This document shows positions 1-7,846 of a DNA stretch of 18,732 nt, one piece after another. A model generated the notes under the pieces. The model was not told the origin of the DNA. It was given only the letters and a program-made list of their open reading frames with translations, and did not search any database. Source of the stretch: Holophagales bacterium. Lineage in GTDB: Bacteria; Acidobacteriota; Holophagae; Holophagales; Holophagaceae. How positions within the stretch are numbered: the stretch's first letter is position 1; every line of letters starts with the position of its first letter. The position numbers and the translations under genes were made by a program. The stretch spans positions 1 through 18,732 of the forward strand of contig JAITFL010000198.1 of the NCBI GenBank assembly GCA_031281385.1, given 5' to 3'.

Positions 1-477
1 GGACTCATCAGGCGCTTCTTGGAACACAGCAGGCGCTTCATAAAGTCGGATAGGGCCAAAGGGCTCAAGGGCAAGCGGCTTCTGCTTTTGACGGGCGTCA
101 GCTTTGCTCCCTACCTGCAAAGAGAGGTCGAGATGCTGAACGCCCAAGTTGGATGCAGCATAAGCGTTGCGGTAGTGCCAAATGCTGCGTTTGGCCGCTC
201 GGTCACAGTCGCCGGGCTTTTGTGCGGGAGAGACCTTCTCGCCGCAGCAAGGGGGCAGATGGCCTACAAGAGAGGGGCGATTGTGGATGCCGTTGTAGTC
301 CCAGGTTCGTCTGTGCGCCCCCGCCACGGCCAGCAGTGCGATTTTGGCGCAAACGATGGCATATTCCTCGATGACATGACACTGGCCGAGATGCAGGCCG
401 AGCTAAAAACCACGGTGGTCAGCGGTGGAGAAAATTTTTCGCAGATGTTTGCAAACATCAAAAAGGCCGCCATTTAG
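1..477 (+). CDS. DUF512-family protein, C-terminal part (5' end outside window)
   Basis: The reading frame is open from the first base, so this is the C-terminal part (about 158 residues) of a longer protein. A TTG at 19 could be read as a start, but nothing resembling a ribosome site precedes it. The visible part has the DUF512 C-terminal pattern: a TG(V) strand, then V-V-P-N-x-x-F-G followed by an S-V-T-V-A-G-L-L-C-G-R-D segment, and a late F-L-D-D-M-T-L motif. Full family members are usually over 400 residues, with an N-terminal PDZ domain and a radical-SAM-like part, and often sit beside the GTPase gene der. Their biochemical role is unknown to me. The stop codon lies inside the terminator hairpin that follows. 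Family assignment is fairly sure; function is not. Confidence 0.75.
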   Translation, partial: GLIRRFLEHSRRFIKSDRAKGLKGKRLLLLTGVSFAPYLQREVEMLNAQVGCSISVAVVPNAAFGRSVTVAGLLCGRDLLAAARGQMAYKRGAIVDAVVVPGSSVRPRHGQQCDFGANDGIFLDDMTLAEMQAELKTTVVSGGENFSQMFANIKKAAI

Positions 478-489
478 GCGGCCTTTTTT
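460..489. terminator. Bidirectional intrinsic terminator
   Basis: The stem GGCCGCC (465-471) pairs with GGCGGCC (477-483) around the 5-base loop ATTTA. It is followed by six T on the plus strand and preceded by a run of A, which becomes a T run on the minus strand. It therefore serves both the plus-strand DUF512 gene, whose stop codon is in the loop/stem, and the minus-strand exbD operon ending at 517. Confidence 0.9.
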
Positions 490-516
490 GCGACAACTGG
501 CACAATTAGCTAATGG

Positions 517-990
517 CTAATCCCCAGGCCGCCTCTTTAGCTTGACGATGACCTTTGTGTCGCCGCCGTCAACGCCTTCTACAAAGATGCCAGACGCTAC
601 GGTTTCTTTCTTGACCCTTTCAGACGTGAGCCTTAGCTGATCCATGACTTGAACGACCCATTTGTAAGGCACGTCGCGGTCAACGTTGAGAAAGACCTTT
701 CGCATACCGACGCCCGCCGGCTGTAGCATCACCAGCGGAACAAGGCGGTCTGGTATTTCATACAAGTCCAGGGGCGCTTGGTTTATCGCCAGGGAATTGT
801 CTTGGTTGATGTCCAGCACCAAAGGCGGAACCTTGTTTTTTTCTTGCTTTGGCTTGTCCTGCGGCACAACCTGCGGAATCACCGTAGGAAGCGACTTCTG
901 CATGCCGGGGACCATCACTATGAAAATGATCAGCAGCACTAGGACAATATCAATAAGTGGCGTGACGTTGATGTCATTTTTCGCGCTCAT
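517..990 (-). CDS. exbD: ExbD/TolR-family biopolymer transporter, second copy
   Basis: A 157-residue inner-membrane protein of the ExbD/TolR family. It opens with the family signature D-I-N-V-T-P-L-I-D (residues 6-14) and runs straight into one hydrophobic helix (about 14-30). Asp14 is the conserved membrane aspartate used for proton conduction by ExbB-ExbD motors. The remainder is a periplasmic domain. Its ATG overlaps the stop of the preceding exbD by four bases (ATGA, 987-990), so the two are translationally coupled. It is the last gene of the tonB-exbB-exbD-exbD unit. The periplasmic parts of the two ExbD proteins differ clearly, so they are not a recent duplication. They probably form a mixed ExbD dimer, which is inference. 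Confidence 0.9.
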   Translation of the reverse strand: MSAKNDINVTPLIDIVLVLLIIFIVMVPGMQKSLPTVIPQVVPQDKPKQEKNKVPPLVLDINQDNSLAINQAPLDLYEIPDRLVPLVMLQPAGVGMRKVFLNVDRDVPYKWVVQVMDQLRLTSERVKKETVASGIFVEGVDGGDTKVIVKLKRRPGD

Positions 991-1487
991 GATTTATCCT
1001 TTCCGCTCTTGTCTTCCGACGTGACGATGGATGCCTCGTCGGCTCCAGCTTCGCGGCAAATTTGGAAGAGCTCGTTTACGTAGTGGAAGGGAAGCTCTGA
1101 ATCTGCTTTGATGAAAACGCGCTTGTCGGTGTAAAGGGAGTCAACGTTTCTTTTGACAAAGTTCATCAGCTTTTCTCGCCCTTCTGTGTCAACAAAGCTG
1201 AACCTCATGTCCTTGGCGTTTTGGTCGTCCACCAAAACTTGCTGCATGGTGTACAGCTGCGTGACAGGGTCTCTTTCTTGCGAACGGGTAAGGATCAAGG
1301 TGAGATACTTCGCGCTTGGATCCCCCTCGTGCTTGACAGATTGCTTTGATAGCGGCAGGTTCACCGCATCGTTGATCGCCGGGGTGATCACGATGAAAAT
1401 GATCAGCAGCACCAACACAATATCCACAAGCGGCGTGACGTTGATGTCGGCCTTGACGCTGCCTTTTTTGCCTATATCCATTGCCAT
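987..1487 (-). CDS. exbD: ExbD/TolR-family biopolymer transporter, first copy
   Basis: A 166-residue ExbD/TolR protein with a short cytoplasmic tail, the signature D-I-N-V-T-P-L-V-D (14-22) and a single membrane helix (about 20-36). Asp22 is the proton-path residue. The periplasmic part ends in a Lys/Asp/Ser-rich tail. The ATG at 1487 has a strong AAGGAGG ribosome site seven bases upstream (1495-1501), so the start is secure. It follows exbB by 74 bases and overlaps the next exbD by four. With ExbB it should form the proton-driven stator that energises the TonB protein encoded upstream in the same operon. Confidence 0.93.
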   Translation of the reverse strand: MAMDIGKKGSVKADINVTPLVDIVLVLLIIFIVITPAINDAVNLPLSKQSVKHEGDPSAKYLTLILTRSQERDPVTQLYTMQQVLVDDQNAKDMRFSFVDTEGREKLMNFVKRNVDSLYTDKRVFIKADSELPFHYVNELFQICREAGADEASIVTSEDKSGKDKS

Positions 1488-1561
1488 AGGCTTTCCTCCT
1501 TGTTGTCGAGGGCGCGAAGGTGGCCTTCGCGCTCAGGCGGTGGTTGGTTGGAATGCGGGAA

Positions 1562-2287
1562 TTAGCTCTGGGAAGCCCGTCGCATAAACTCGTCAATCAT
1601 CTGGGACGCCGAGTTGTTGATGTTCGATACCGTCTTGTCCTGCTGGCTGGTCAGGATGTTGTAAAACCAGACTGCGGGAATGGCGACCACCAAGCCAAGG
1701 GCCGTTGCGCCGAGGGCCTCACCGATGGATCCGGCCAAGGCATTGATGTCGCCAGCGCCATGTTCTTTGAGGGCCGAGAACACTGCAATGATGCCCCACA
1801 CAGTGCCGAGAAGGCCGATGAATGGCGATGCCGCAGCGATGGTGCCCAAGGAGCTCATCCCTCTCTTTAGCAGCTCGGTCACTTCTGATGTTCCGCGGGT
1901 AATAGCGCGTTCAACCGCCAGAATGACGTTGTGGTCAACCTTGCCCGATTTCAGTTGGCTTTCATACTGAAAAATGTCCAGCCCGTGCTTTAGGACTAAA
2001 GCGACGTGGCTCTTTTTGTGGGTCACGGCGGCCCTCTTTGCGGCCTCAAAATCGCCGCGCCGCAGTGTGTCCATGAACAGCTTTAGGAACTGCTTGGACG
2101 CAGAGTTGCTCTGAAAGTACATGATGCCGCGCTCAACGACAATGTAAACCTCCTGCAAGAGCAGCAGGAGAAGTATTACGATGATCACTTTGTTGAACGG
2201 AGTAGCGGCAGCCCATATTTCCTTTGGGCCGAAAGCGCTGCCTGAGGCCAGAAGGCCAAAGTTGAAAGTTGAAGCGAGAAGTGTCAT
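1562..2287 (-). CDS. exbB: ExbB/TolQ/MotA-family proton channel protein
   Basis: A 241-residue polytopic inner-membrane protein. It has a hydrophobic helix at about 33-50, a long cytoplasmic segment, then two helices at about 146-170 and 192-212. The family core is readable as A-S-P-F-I-G-L-L-G-T-V-W-G-I (153-166) and later G-S-I-G-E-A-L-G-A-T-A-L-G-L. The length fits ExbB/TolQ. An AAGAGGA ribosome site lies just upstream of the ATG at 2287. Its position between tonB and two exbD genes makes an ExbB role (TonB energisation) more likely than TolQ. The MotA family alone would not separate these. Confidence 0.92.
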   Translation of the reverse strand: MTLLASTFNFGLLASGSAFGPKEIWAAATPFNKVIIVILLLLLLQEVYIVVERGIMYFQSNSASKQFLKLFMDTLRRGDFEAAKRAAVTHKKSHVALVLKHGLDIFQYESQLKSGKVDHNVILAVERAITRGTSEVTELLKRGMSSLGTIAAASPFIGLLGTVWGIIAVFSALKEHGAGDINALAGSIGEALGATALGLVVAIPAVWFYNILTSQQDKTVSNINNSASQMIDEFMRRASQS

Positions 2288-2351
2288 GTTTTTCCTCTTG
2301 AAAGTGGGGTTAATAATGTTGAAAAAAGGACGAGCCGGTTTGCACAGCCAA

Positions 2352-2384
2352 GCTCATTGATTGAAAACTTGCTTGCCAATGAGC
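2352..2384. other. Hairpin in tonB-exbB gap
   Basis: GCTCATTG (2352-2359) and CAATGAGC (2377-2384) form a perfect 8-bp dyad with a 17-base loop in the 107-base gap between tonB and exbB. No T run follows it on the minus strand, so it is not a convincing terminator. It could tune expression of exbB relative to tonB by RNA stability or partial attenuation. Confidence 0.35.
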
Positions 2385-2394
2385 CAACCGTTTA

Positions 2395-3210
2395 CTAACG
2401 AGGTAATGTGAAATTAAGTCTCAGCTGGAACCTAGCGGTGACTGGATGTCCATCCACCAGGGCCGGCTTGAACCTCCATTTCTTTGCGTATTCGATTGCA
2501 TGGGACTGAAGGTGCGGGTGACCAGAGATTATGGAGACGGTTGTTGGGGCACCATCGGTACCTATCACCATCTCTAACATAACTGTGCCTTGTATCCTAG
2601 CCGCCTGCGCCATTTTTGGGTATGGCGGGGTAGGAGGCTGGAATGTGACTACCATCTCTCTGTAGTCAAAGTCATGGACGACAGCGGCTCCCCCGCCGAC
2701 TTGGCCAGGGCCCGTCCCAGCGCCAGGCACGCCGCCAACTTGGCCAAGATTCGTCCCGGCTGAATCGCTTTTGCCTGCGTACGCAAGAGAATAGTCAATC
2801 TTTGGCAGTTCCTTTGGCGCCTCGTCCGGCACCACTTCTTGGTCGGTGACGGGGGGCGGCGGAGGCATATCCTTGACCTCTACCCTAGTGGGCACCACCA
2901 CGGCTGGTGGGGGCGGTGGGGGCGGAGGGGGCGGCAGGTCTTCTTCTGGGGGCTTTTCGTCATCCAAAACAATGCCCATGGTTTTTTCCAAGGCTTTTTT
3001 GCCCGCTTCCGTCTTTGTGGCCACAAAGAAGATGATGAACGCAATGGCCGTGTAGGTGAGAATAGTGGTGGGAATCGCTACCAGCGGGTTTGTGCCCTTT
3101 AGCGCCGAGTTGTCTTCCGAAAGCGTCGGCTTATAGATAGCGTCCTCTAGCGTCTCCACGCGCTGCGGAGGCGGCTGGGCCTTTGATGGCTTGGGGTCGT
3201 TGTTGCTCAT
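2395..3210 (-). CDS. tonB: TonB-family energy transducer
   Basis: A 271-residue protein. The ATG at 3210 is preferred because an AGGGAG ribosome site lies a few bases upstream. The frame stays open further upstream to 3324, but that extension crosses the leader and has no such site. Layout: a cytoplasmic N-terminus of about 45 residues, one membrane helix (46-64), an acidic/proline spacer with ten consecutive Pro (93-102) and another P run at 116-120, then a Gly-rich linker carrying G-Q-V-G-G twice (156-160, 169-173). The last 85 residues are a TonB C-terminal domain with the P-x-Y-P-x-x-A motif (194-201), G-T-V, and W-R-F-K-P-A (245-250). It spans the periplasm and transmits ExbB-ExbD energy to outer-membrane receptors. 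The cytoplasmic extension is longer than in classical TonB. Confidence 0.9.
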   Translation of the reverse strand: MSNNDPKPSKAQPPPQRVETLEDAIYKPTLSEDNSALKGTNPLVAIPTTILTYTAIAFIIFFVATKTEAGKKALEKTMGIVLDDEKPPEEDLPPPPPPPPPPAVVVPTRVEVKDMPPPPPVTDQEVVPDEAPKELPKIDYSLAYAGKSDSAGTNLGQVGGVPGAGTGPGQVGGGAAVVHDFDYREMVVTFQPPTPPYPKMAQAARIQGTVMLEMVIGTDGAPTTVSIISGHPHLQSHAIEYAKKWRFKPALVDGHPVTARFQLRLNFTLPR

Positions 3211-3253
3211 TGTGGACTCCCTAGAAAAAATTGATGAAAAATGGACTATCAAA

Positions 3254-3281
3254 GCAGAACATGCGCTAAAGCATGTTCCGC
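3254..3281. promoter_or_regulatory. Dyad in the tonB leader
   Basis: GCAGAACATGC (3254-3264) and GCATGTTCCGC (3271-3281) are inverted repeats matching at 10 of 11 positions around a 6-base loop. The central GAACATGC/GCATGTTC is perfect. It sits about 45-70 bases upstream of the tonB ATG and downstream of the predicted transcription start, so it may be an operator or an mRNA stem-loop. It is not AT-rich and does not resemble a Fur box. Confidence 0.5.
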
Positions 3282-3344
3282 AAAAAAATCGCGGTCTTGG
3301 GGAAAAAGTAAAGAACCGGGACATGCCCGAACTGAGTTATTGCT

Positions 3345-3373
3345 ATTATTACTAATCGGAACAGAAACGTCAA
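3345..3373 (-). promoter_or_regulatory. Sigma-70-type promoter for tonB-exbB-exbD-exbD
   Basis: On the minus strand, TTGACG (3368-3373) is followed by a 17-base spacer and AATAAT (3345-3350), five of six -10 consensus bases. Transcription would start near 3338. That gives a leader of about 130 bases before the tonB ATG, in which the 3254-3281 hairpin lies. Confidence 0.6.
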
Positions 3374-3461
3374 GCCCTTGCATGGCTGCGGATGAAAGCA
3401 GCATCATGCGCGGCTGCGTAACGGCAATGCTAGTACTTCAATGAATATCAACAAATAAGCG

Positions 3462-4613
3462 ATGCACATGGTTGAACGTCAAGGTGATGACAATTTTGTA
3501 ATAAATTCGCCGACCGCAGGTCAGGCTAGGGCGGGCAGGCTAGGCACCAGCCACGGCGAGGTGCTCACGCCGGCTTTCATGCCAGTCGGGACCCAAGGCG
3601 CGGTGAAGGGCGTCACGCCAGAGCAGCTAGTGGAAATCGGCCCGCAAATGATTTTGGGGAACACCTACCACCTTAGCCTAAGACCGGGGGATGGCATCAT
3701 AGCCTCGATGGGCGGTCTGCACCGCTTCATGGCCTGGGGCGGCCCCATCCTCACGGATTCTGGCGGCTTCCAAGTGTACAGCCTAGCCGCGATGAGAAAG
3801 GTCACAGACGAAGGGGTCTCATTCAGGAGCCACATAGATGGCTCGCTGTGCTTTCTTAGCCCAGAGCGCAGCATGGAGATACAAAAAAACCTTGGCGCCG
3901 ACATTGCGATGGCCTTTGACGAATGTCCACAAGGGAGGCTGGGCCGCCCAGAGCTGGAAGCAAGCGTAGCCAGGACCACACATTGGCTGATCCGCTGCCG
4001 AAATTTTCAGATGGGGGAGCGCCAAGGGCTGTTTGCCATCAACCAGGGCGGCACATTCATTGACCTGCGCCGCAGGCACTTATCGGAAATATTGGAAATT
4101 GACGCAAAAACGCCATTCCAAGGGTTTGCAATAGGCGGACTTAGCGTTGGAGAGCCAAAAGAAGAGATGAACGCATTATTGTCCGAGTTTGTAAAAGAGC
4201 TGCCCGCAGACAGGCCGAGGTATCTGATGGGCGTTGGCACCCCCGAGGACATTTTGTTTGGCATAGAGCATGGGGTTGACCTCTTTGACTGCGTTTCGCC
4301 CACGCGGGAGGCAAGGCATGGGCGCCTAGTTACCAGCCTTGGGCGGATCAACATAAAAAACGCCGCCCACAAAAATTCCCAAGAGCCGATAGACCCAAAT
4401 TGCCGCTGCTACGCTTGCAGAACTTTTTCTAGGGCTTACCTGCACCATTTGTTAAGGGCGGGCGAGCTGTTGGGATTGACGCTAAACACAATCCACAATT
4501 TAAGCTATACTGTTAGATTGACCCAGGCCGCCCGCGCGGCCATATTGAATGGCACGCTGCCGGAGTTCGCACGGGCGACCCGCCAGCTATGGCAAACGGA
4601 GGAAACAAAATGA
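3462..4613 (+). CDS. tgt: tRNA-guanine(34) transglycosylase (queuosine pathway)
   Basis: A 383-residue cytoplasmic enzyme that exchanges guanine-34 for preQ1 in GUN-anticodon tRNAs. Diagnostic parts are visible in order: T-D-S-G-G-F (98-103, general acid/base Asp99), F-D-E-C-P (152-156), G-G-L-S-V-G-E (225-231), the nucleophile segment L-F-D-C-V-S-P-T-R (274-282, Asp276), and the zinc site C314-x-C316-x2-C319 with His345. The Met of the usual C-V-M-P-T-R is Ser here. Length is normal. The start is uncertain between ATG 3462 and ATG 3468, since neither has a good ribosome site. The stop overlaps the yajC start by four bases (ATGA), and the order tgt-yajC-secD/F is conserved in many bacteria. 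Confidence 0.96.
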   Translation: MHMVERQGDDNFVINSPTAGQARAGRLGTSHGEVLTPAFMPVGTQGAVKGVTPEQLVEIGPQMILGNTYHLSLRPGDGIIASMGGLHRFMAWGGPILTDSGGFQVYSLAAMRKVTDEGVSFRSHIDGSLCFLSPERSMEIQKNLGADIAMAFDECPQGRLGRPELEASVARTTHWLIRCRNFQMGERQGLFAINQGGTFIDLRRRHLSEILEIDAKTPFQGFAIGGLSVGEPKEEMNALLSEFVKELPADRPRYLMGVGTPEDILFGIEHGVDLFDCVSPTREARHGRLVTSLGRINIKNAAHKNSQEPIDPNCRCYACRTFSRAYLHHLLRAGELLGLTLNTIHNLSYTVRLTQAARAAILNGTLPEFARATRQLWQTEETK

Positions 4614-4954
4614 CTGTTACATTGGCGCTACTGCAGGACGCCGCAGCCGGGGGTATGAACCCTGTGATGATGAACATCTTGCTTTTTGGGGGCATGATAG
4701 CGCTCTTTTACTTTTTGCTGATCAGGCCACAACAAAAGGCCAGAAAGGCGCTGGAGGAAAGGCTGTCCAAGCTGAAGGCGGGAGATGAAGTTCTGCTCAC
4801 GTCGGGGCTATATGCGACCATTGACAGAGTGGCCGACAACAACCACCTGTACTTCAAACTTGGGAACACCATCGTTAAAGGACACAGGAACGCAGTCGCT
4901 TCTTTGGCGCAGGAGCAAGCGCAGCCAGGCCAAGCCAGTAATGTGATCAGGTAG
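4610..4954 (+). CDS. yajC: Preprotein translocase auxiliary subunit YajC
   Basis: A 114-residue single-span membrane protein. The ATG at 4610 is chosen because GGAGGAA (4598-4604) sits five bases upstream. An in-frame ATG at 4589 lies inside tgt with no such site. A short N-terminus leads into one helix (about 20-38) ending in the family hallmark L-I-R-P-Q-Q-K, then a cytoplasmic domain with G-D-E-V-L-L-T-S-G-L-Y-A-T-I. The tail is Gln/Ala rich. YajC associates with SecDF, encoded next, in the Sec holo-translocon. It is translationally coupled to tgt. Confidence 0.93.
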   Translation: MTVTLALLQDAAAGGMNPVMMNILLFGGMIALFYFLLIRPQQKARKALEERLSKLKAGDEVLLTSGLYATIDRVADNNHLYFKLGNTIVKGHRNAVASLAQEQAQPGQASNVIR

Positions 4955-5014
4955 GGCGCGCAAGGCACTTTGGGACCATCGGCATAAATAATCAAATCAT
5001 CTTGGAGCACCTTT

Positions 5015-7846
5015 GTGAGCAAACGTAGCATTTGGCGACTGACTTTGACTGTTTTGACATGCTTGGCGTGTTCGTATTTTTTCTTGCCCGTAAACAAGAT
5101 CAGACTGGGCCTTGATTTAGCCGGCGGCGTGGAGTTTACGATGGAGGTCCAGGGGCATGAGGCCCTGGACAACGACCTCACAGACACAAGGGACAAGCTG
5201 TACGACCGCTTTAAGGAAAAGAACATCCCAGCCACAGCAAAGCTAGAGGGCGAAAGCATTGTCGCAAATTTTTCACTTGAGCACAGGCCCGCGCTCGAAA
5301 AAGTGTTCAAAGAATTCTACGGCTACCAAGTATCCTTTGACGACACTGGCGCCGTTTTGACACAAAAGGCCGCTTACCAAGCCGAGCTGAAAGACGACGC
5401 AAACAAGCGCGCACTGCAGATAATCGAGAACCGCGTGAACGCAACGGGCGTCGCCGAACCAGAGATAAAACAGGCGGGGGAAGAGGGAAACCGCATAATC
5501 GTTGAACTGCCAGGCTTGGCGGAATCCGAGATTGACCGCATCAAGGCCCTGCTGCAGACGCCTGGAAAACTGGAGCAAAGGCTGGCTGCCGTGCAGGACA
5601 TATACATGGGCTGGCCGACAAAAGAAGAGGCATTGGCCCAATTCAACGGCCAACTGCCAGAGGGGACGGAGCTAATACCAGAGCTGCAGTCTGACAGAGA
5701 CCTAAGGCAAAAAGGCCAAGCGCCGCCGCCTAAGTTCCAAAAGGGCCAGCAGAGGGAAGAGGTCGTAAAGGCGTGGCACTTGATCGAGCTAAAATCATAC
5801 GTGGACGGCGCAGACATCACTAGGGCGATGCCAGCAGTGGAGCCGACCAGCGAAAGGCACATAATCAACTTTACGCTTAACAGCAAAGGCTCCGAAGATT
5901 TTTATCAGTTGACTAAAATAGCGTCATCTGAAAAAAGGCAGATAGCCGTGTTGCTCGACAAAAAATTGGTGTCGAAGCTAAGATGCGAAAAACCTATCAT
6001 GGGCAGCGTCCAAGTTTCTGGCGACTTCACCAAGGAAGATGCCGAGGATTTCGCGCTGAAGCTCAAATCTGGCTCCATGCGCGCTTCCATGAAGTACCTA
6101 GAAGAAAGATCGATGGGCGCGTCACTGGGGGCCGACTCAATCAGGGCGGGCGTGCGGGCCGCCTTGCTTGGTTTCGCGGCTGTGATCGCCTTCATGGTGT
6201 TTTTCTACCACTGGTCTGGCATCAACGCCATCGTGGCCCTGACTGTCAACATGATAATAATGCTGGGCCTGATGGGCAGCTTCAACGCGGTCATAACCCT
6301 TCCTGGCATAGCGGGGTTCGCGCTGACGCTGGGCATGGCGGTTGACGCCAACATATTGATTTTTGAGCGCATCAAAGAGGAGTTGGCCCTGGGCAAAAGC
6401 GTGGCGGGGGCGATACAGGCGGCTTTTGACAGGGTGTTTTGGACTATCGTGGACAGCCACGTGACGCAGTTGTTTGCCGCCCTGCTGCTGTTCATATTTG
6501 GAACAGGCCCAGTTAAAGGATTCGCCGTGGCCCTGACGGTCGGCGTTACGGCATCGCTGTTCACCAGCATCTACATCTCCCGCTGGATATACGACTGGAT
6601 ACTCGAGCGCAGACCCAATACGTCGGGCATTTCCATAGGCACGCATACTTTTTTCAAAGGCATGAGCATCAATTTTATGAAGTACAAAAACCTAGCCTTG
6701 GCCTTTTCGTGGAGCGTGGTCGTCATCTGCATTGTGGTGGCAGGCCCTTGGAAGGGCATCCGCGATAGCCGCATCAAGCTTGGAATGCAATTCGTCGGCG
6801 GCCTGGACATGGTGGTGCGCTACAAGGGCGACATTACCGCCGAGAACATCCGCGCCGAATTGGCCAAGGGCGGCTTCGGTGACGCCAGCGTCGTGAACTA
6901 CAAGGGATTTGAATCCTACCGCGACTATTCGGTAAAAGTCCCTGCGAGGAAGGGCCAGGACGAGAAAGACGCGACAGAGATTAAAAAGCAAGTCACCGCC
7001 ACGTTGAGAAATGTTGATCCAGAATCGCTCACAGATAAGCGCCCAGACCTGAATTCAGAAGAGACCAAAGACATTCTGGCAGCGCTGATTGAAAACAACC
7101 CGCTAAACACCCAGGGGGAAGAAAGCCAAATATTGCAAGCTTATTCAATGCTTTTGGTCAACATTTCGGAAGCAAAGCAAAAGGGGCAGGGTTTTATCGC
7201 AAAATGGAGCGACATACAAAACATCCCACCAGAGATGGCCAAATTTCTGCAAGAAAGATACAGGCTTGGAAACTTGAGCGTGCAGAGCAGCCAGAGCTTC
7301 TCGCCCTCGGTTGCAGGCGAATGGACAAAGAAGACCCTCACTGCGGTGGCTTGGGCCCTCGGCGCGATTTTGCTGTACATCATGTTCCGGTTCACCATCA
7401 GCTTCTCGCTTAGCACCATAGTCGGCCTAGTACACGACATGCTGCTGGGCGTCGGGCTTTTCACATTGTTCGGGTTTGAGTACTCTGTGGCCGTAGTTGC
7501 CAGCTTCTTGATACTCTTGGGCTATTCCACGTCCGACACCATCGTGGTGTTCGACCGCGTCCGCGAGAACATGCGAAAGCCTGAATATAGAAGGGTCAGC
7601 ATCGAAAAATTGATCAACGATTCTATAAACCAGACACTCAGCCGCACGATCCTAACAAGCCTCTCAACGCTAGTTGTGGCCGTCTGCCTATTTTTCTTTG
7701 GCGGCCCGGCGCTGCGCGACCTCAGCTTCCCAATAGTGCTAGGCGTGATAATCGGGACGTTCTCCACGATCTACATCGCCGCGCCCATTGTCGTTTACCT
7801 AGATAAGTGGTTCGGCGGCAAGGACAAGATAAAGCAGCACGCGTAA
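5015..7846 (+). CDS. secDF: SecDF, fused protein-export membrane protein
   Basis: A 943-residue fusion of SecD and SecF, the proton-driven subunits that help pull secreted proteins across the Sec channel. GTG at 5015 is supported by GGAG seven bases upstream. The SecD half (about 1-540) has an N-terminal helix, L-G-L-D-L-A-G-G-V (31-39), a large periplasmic region, then a helix bundle containing G-M-A-V-D-A-N-I-L-I-F-E-R (about 439-451). The SecF half starts near 548 with another first helix, followed by G-M-Q-F-V-G-G and, near 836, G-Y-S-T-S-D-T-I-V-V-F-D-R-V-R-E-N. The usual SecF Asn before that Asp is Ser here. The SecF periplasmic loop (about 594-765) looks longer than the roughly 100 residues of E. 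coli SecF. Its stop codon abuts that of the convergent hydrolase. Confidence 0.96.
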   Translation: MSKRSIWRLTLTVLTCLACSYFFLPVNKIRLGLDLAGGVEFTMEVQGHEALDNDLTDTRDKLYDRFKEKNIPATAKLEGESIVANFSLEHRPALEKVFKEFYGYQVSFDDTGAVLTQKAAYQAELKDDANKRALQIIENRVNATGVAEPEIKQAGEEGNRIIVELPGLAESEIDRIKALLQTPGKLEQRLAAVQDIYMGWPTKEEALAQFNGQLPEGTELIPELQSDRDLRQKGQAPPPKFQKGQQREEVVKAWHLIELKSYVDGADITRAMPAVEPTSERHIINFTLNSKGSEDFYQLTKIASSEKRQIAVLLDKKLVSKLRCEKPIMGSVQVSGDFTKEDAEDFALKLKSGSMRASMKYLEERSMGASLGADSIRAGVRAALLGFAAVIAFMVFFYHWSGINAIVALTVNMIIMLGLMGSFNAVITLPGIAGFALTLGMAVDANILIFERIKEELALGKSVAGAIQAAFDRVFWTIVDSHVTQLFAALLLFIFGTGPVKGFAVALTVGVTASLFTSIYISRWIYDWILERRPNTSGISIGTHTFFKGMSINFMKYKNLALAFSWSVVVICIVVAGPWKGIRDSRIKLGMQFVGGLDMVVRYKGDITAENIRAELAKGGFGDASVVNYKGFESYRDYSVKVPARKGQDEKDATEIKKQVTATLRNVDPESLTDKRPDLNSEETKDILAALIENNPLNTQGEESQILQAYSMLLVNISEAKQKGQGFIAKWSDIQNIPPEMAKFLQERYRLGNLSVQSSQSFSPSVAGEWTKKTLTAVAWALGAILLYIMFRFTISFSLSTIVGLVHDMLLGVGLFTLFGFEYSVAVVASFLILLGYSTSDTIVVFDRVRENMRKPEYRRVSIEKLINDSINQTLSRTILTSLSTLVVAVCLFFFGGPALRDLSFPIVLGVIIGTFSTIYIAAPIVVYLDKWFGGKDKIKQHA

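Noticed and set aside
2832..3055. Plus-strand frames rich in Gly opposite the TonB proline region
   Set aside because: They are mirror images of the Pro-rich TonB coding sequence and have no independent start signal.
3211..3324. 38-residue N-terminal extension of TonB
   Set aside because: It would cover the leader dyad and lacks a ribosome site, whereas ATG 3210 has one. The added residues look like translated non-coding DNA.
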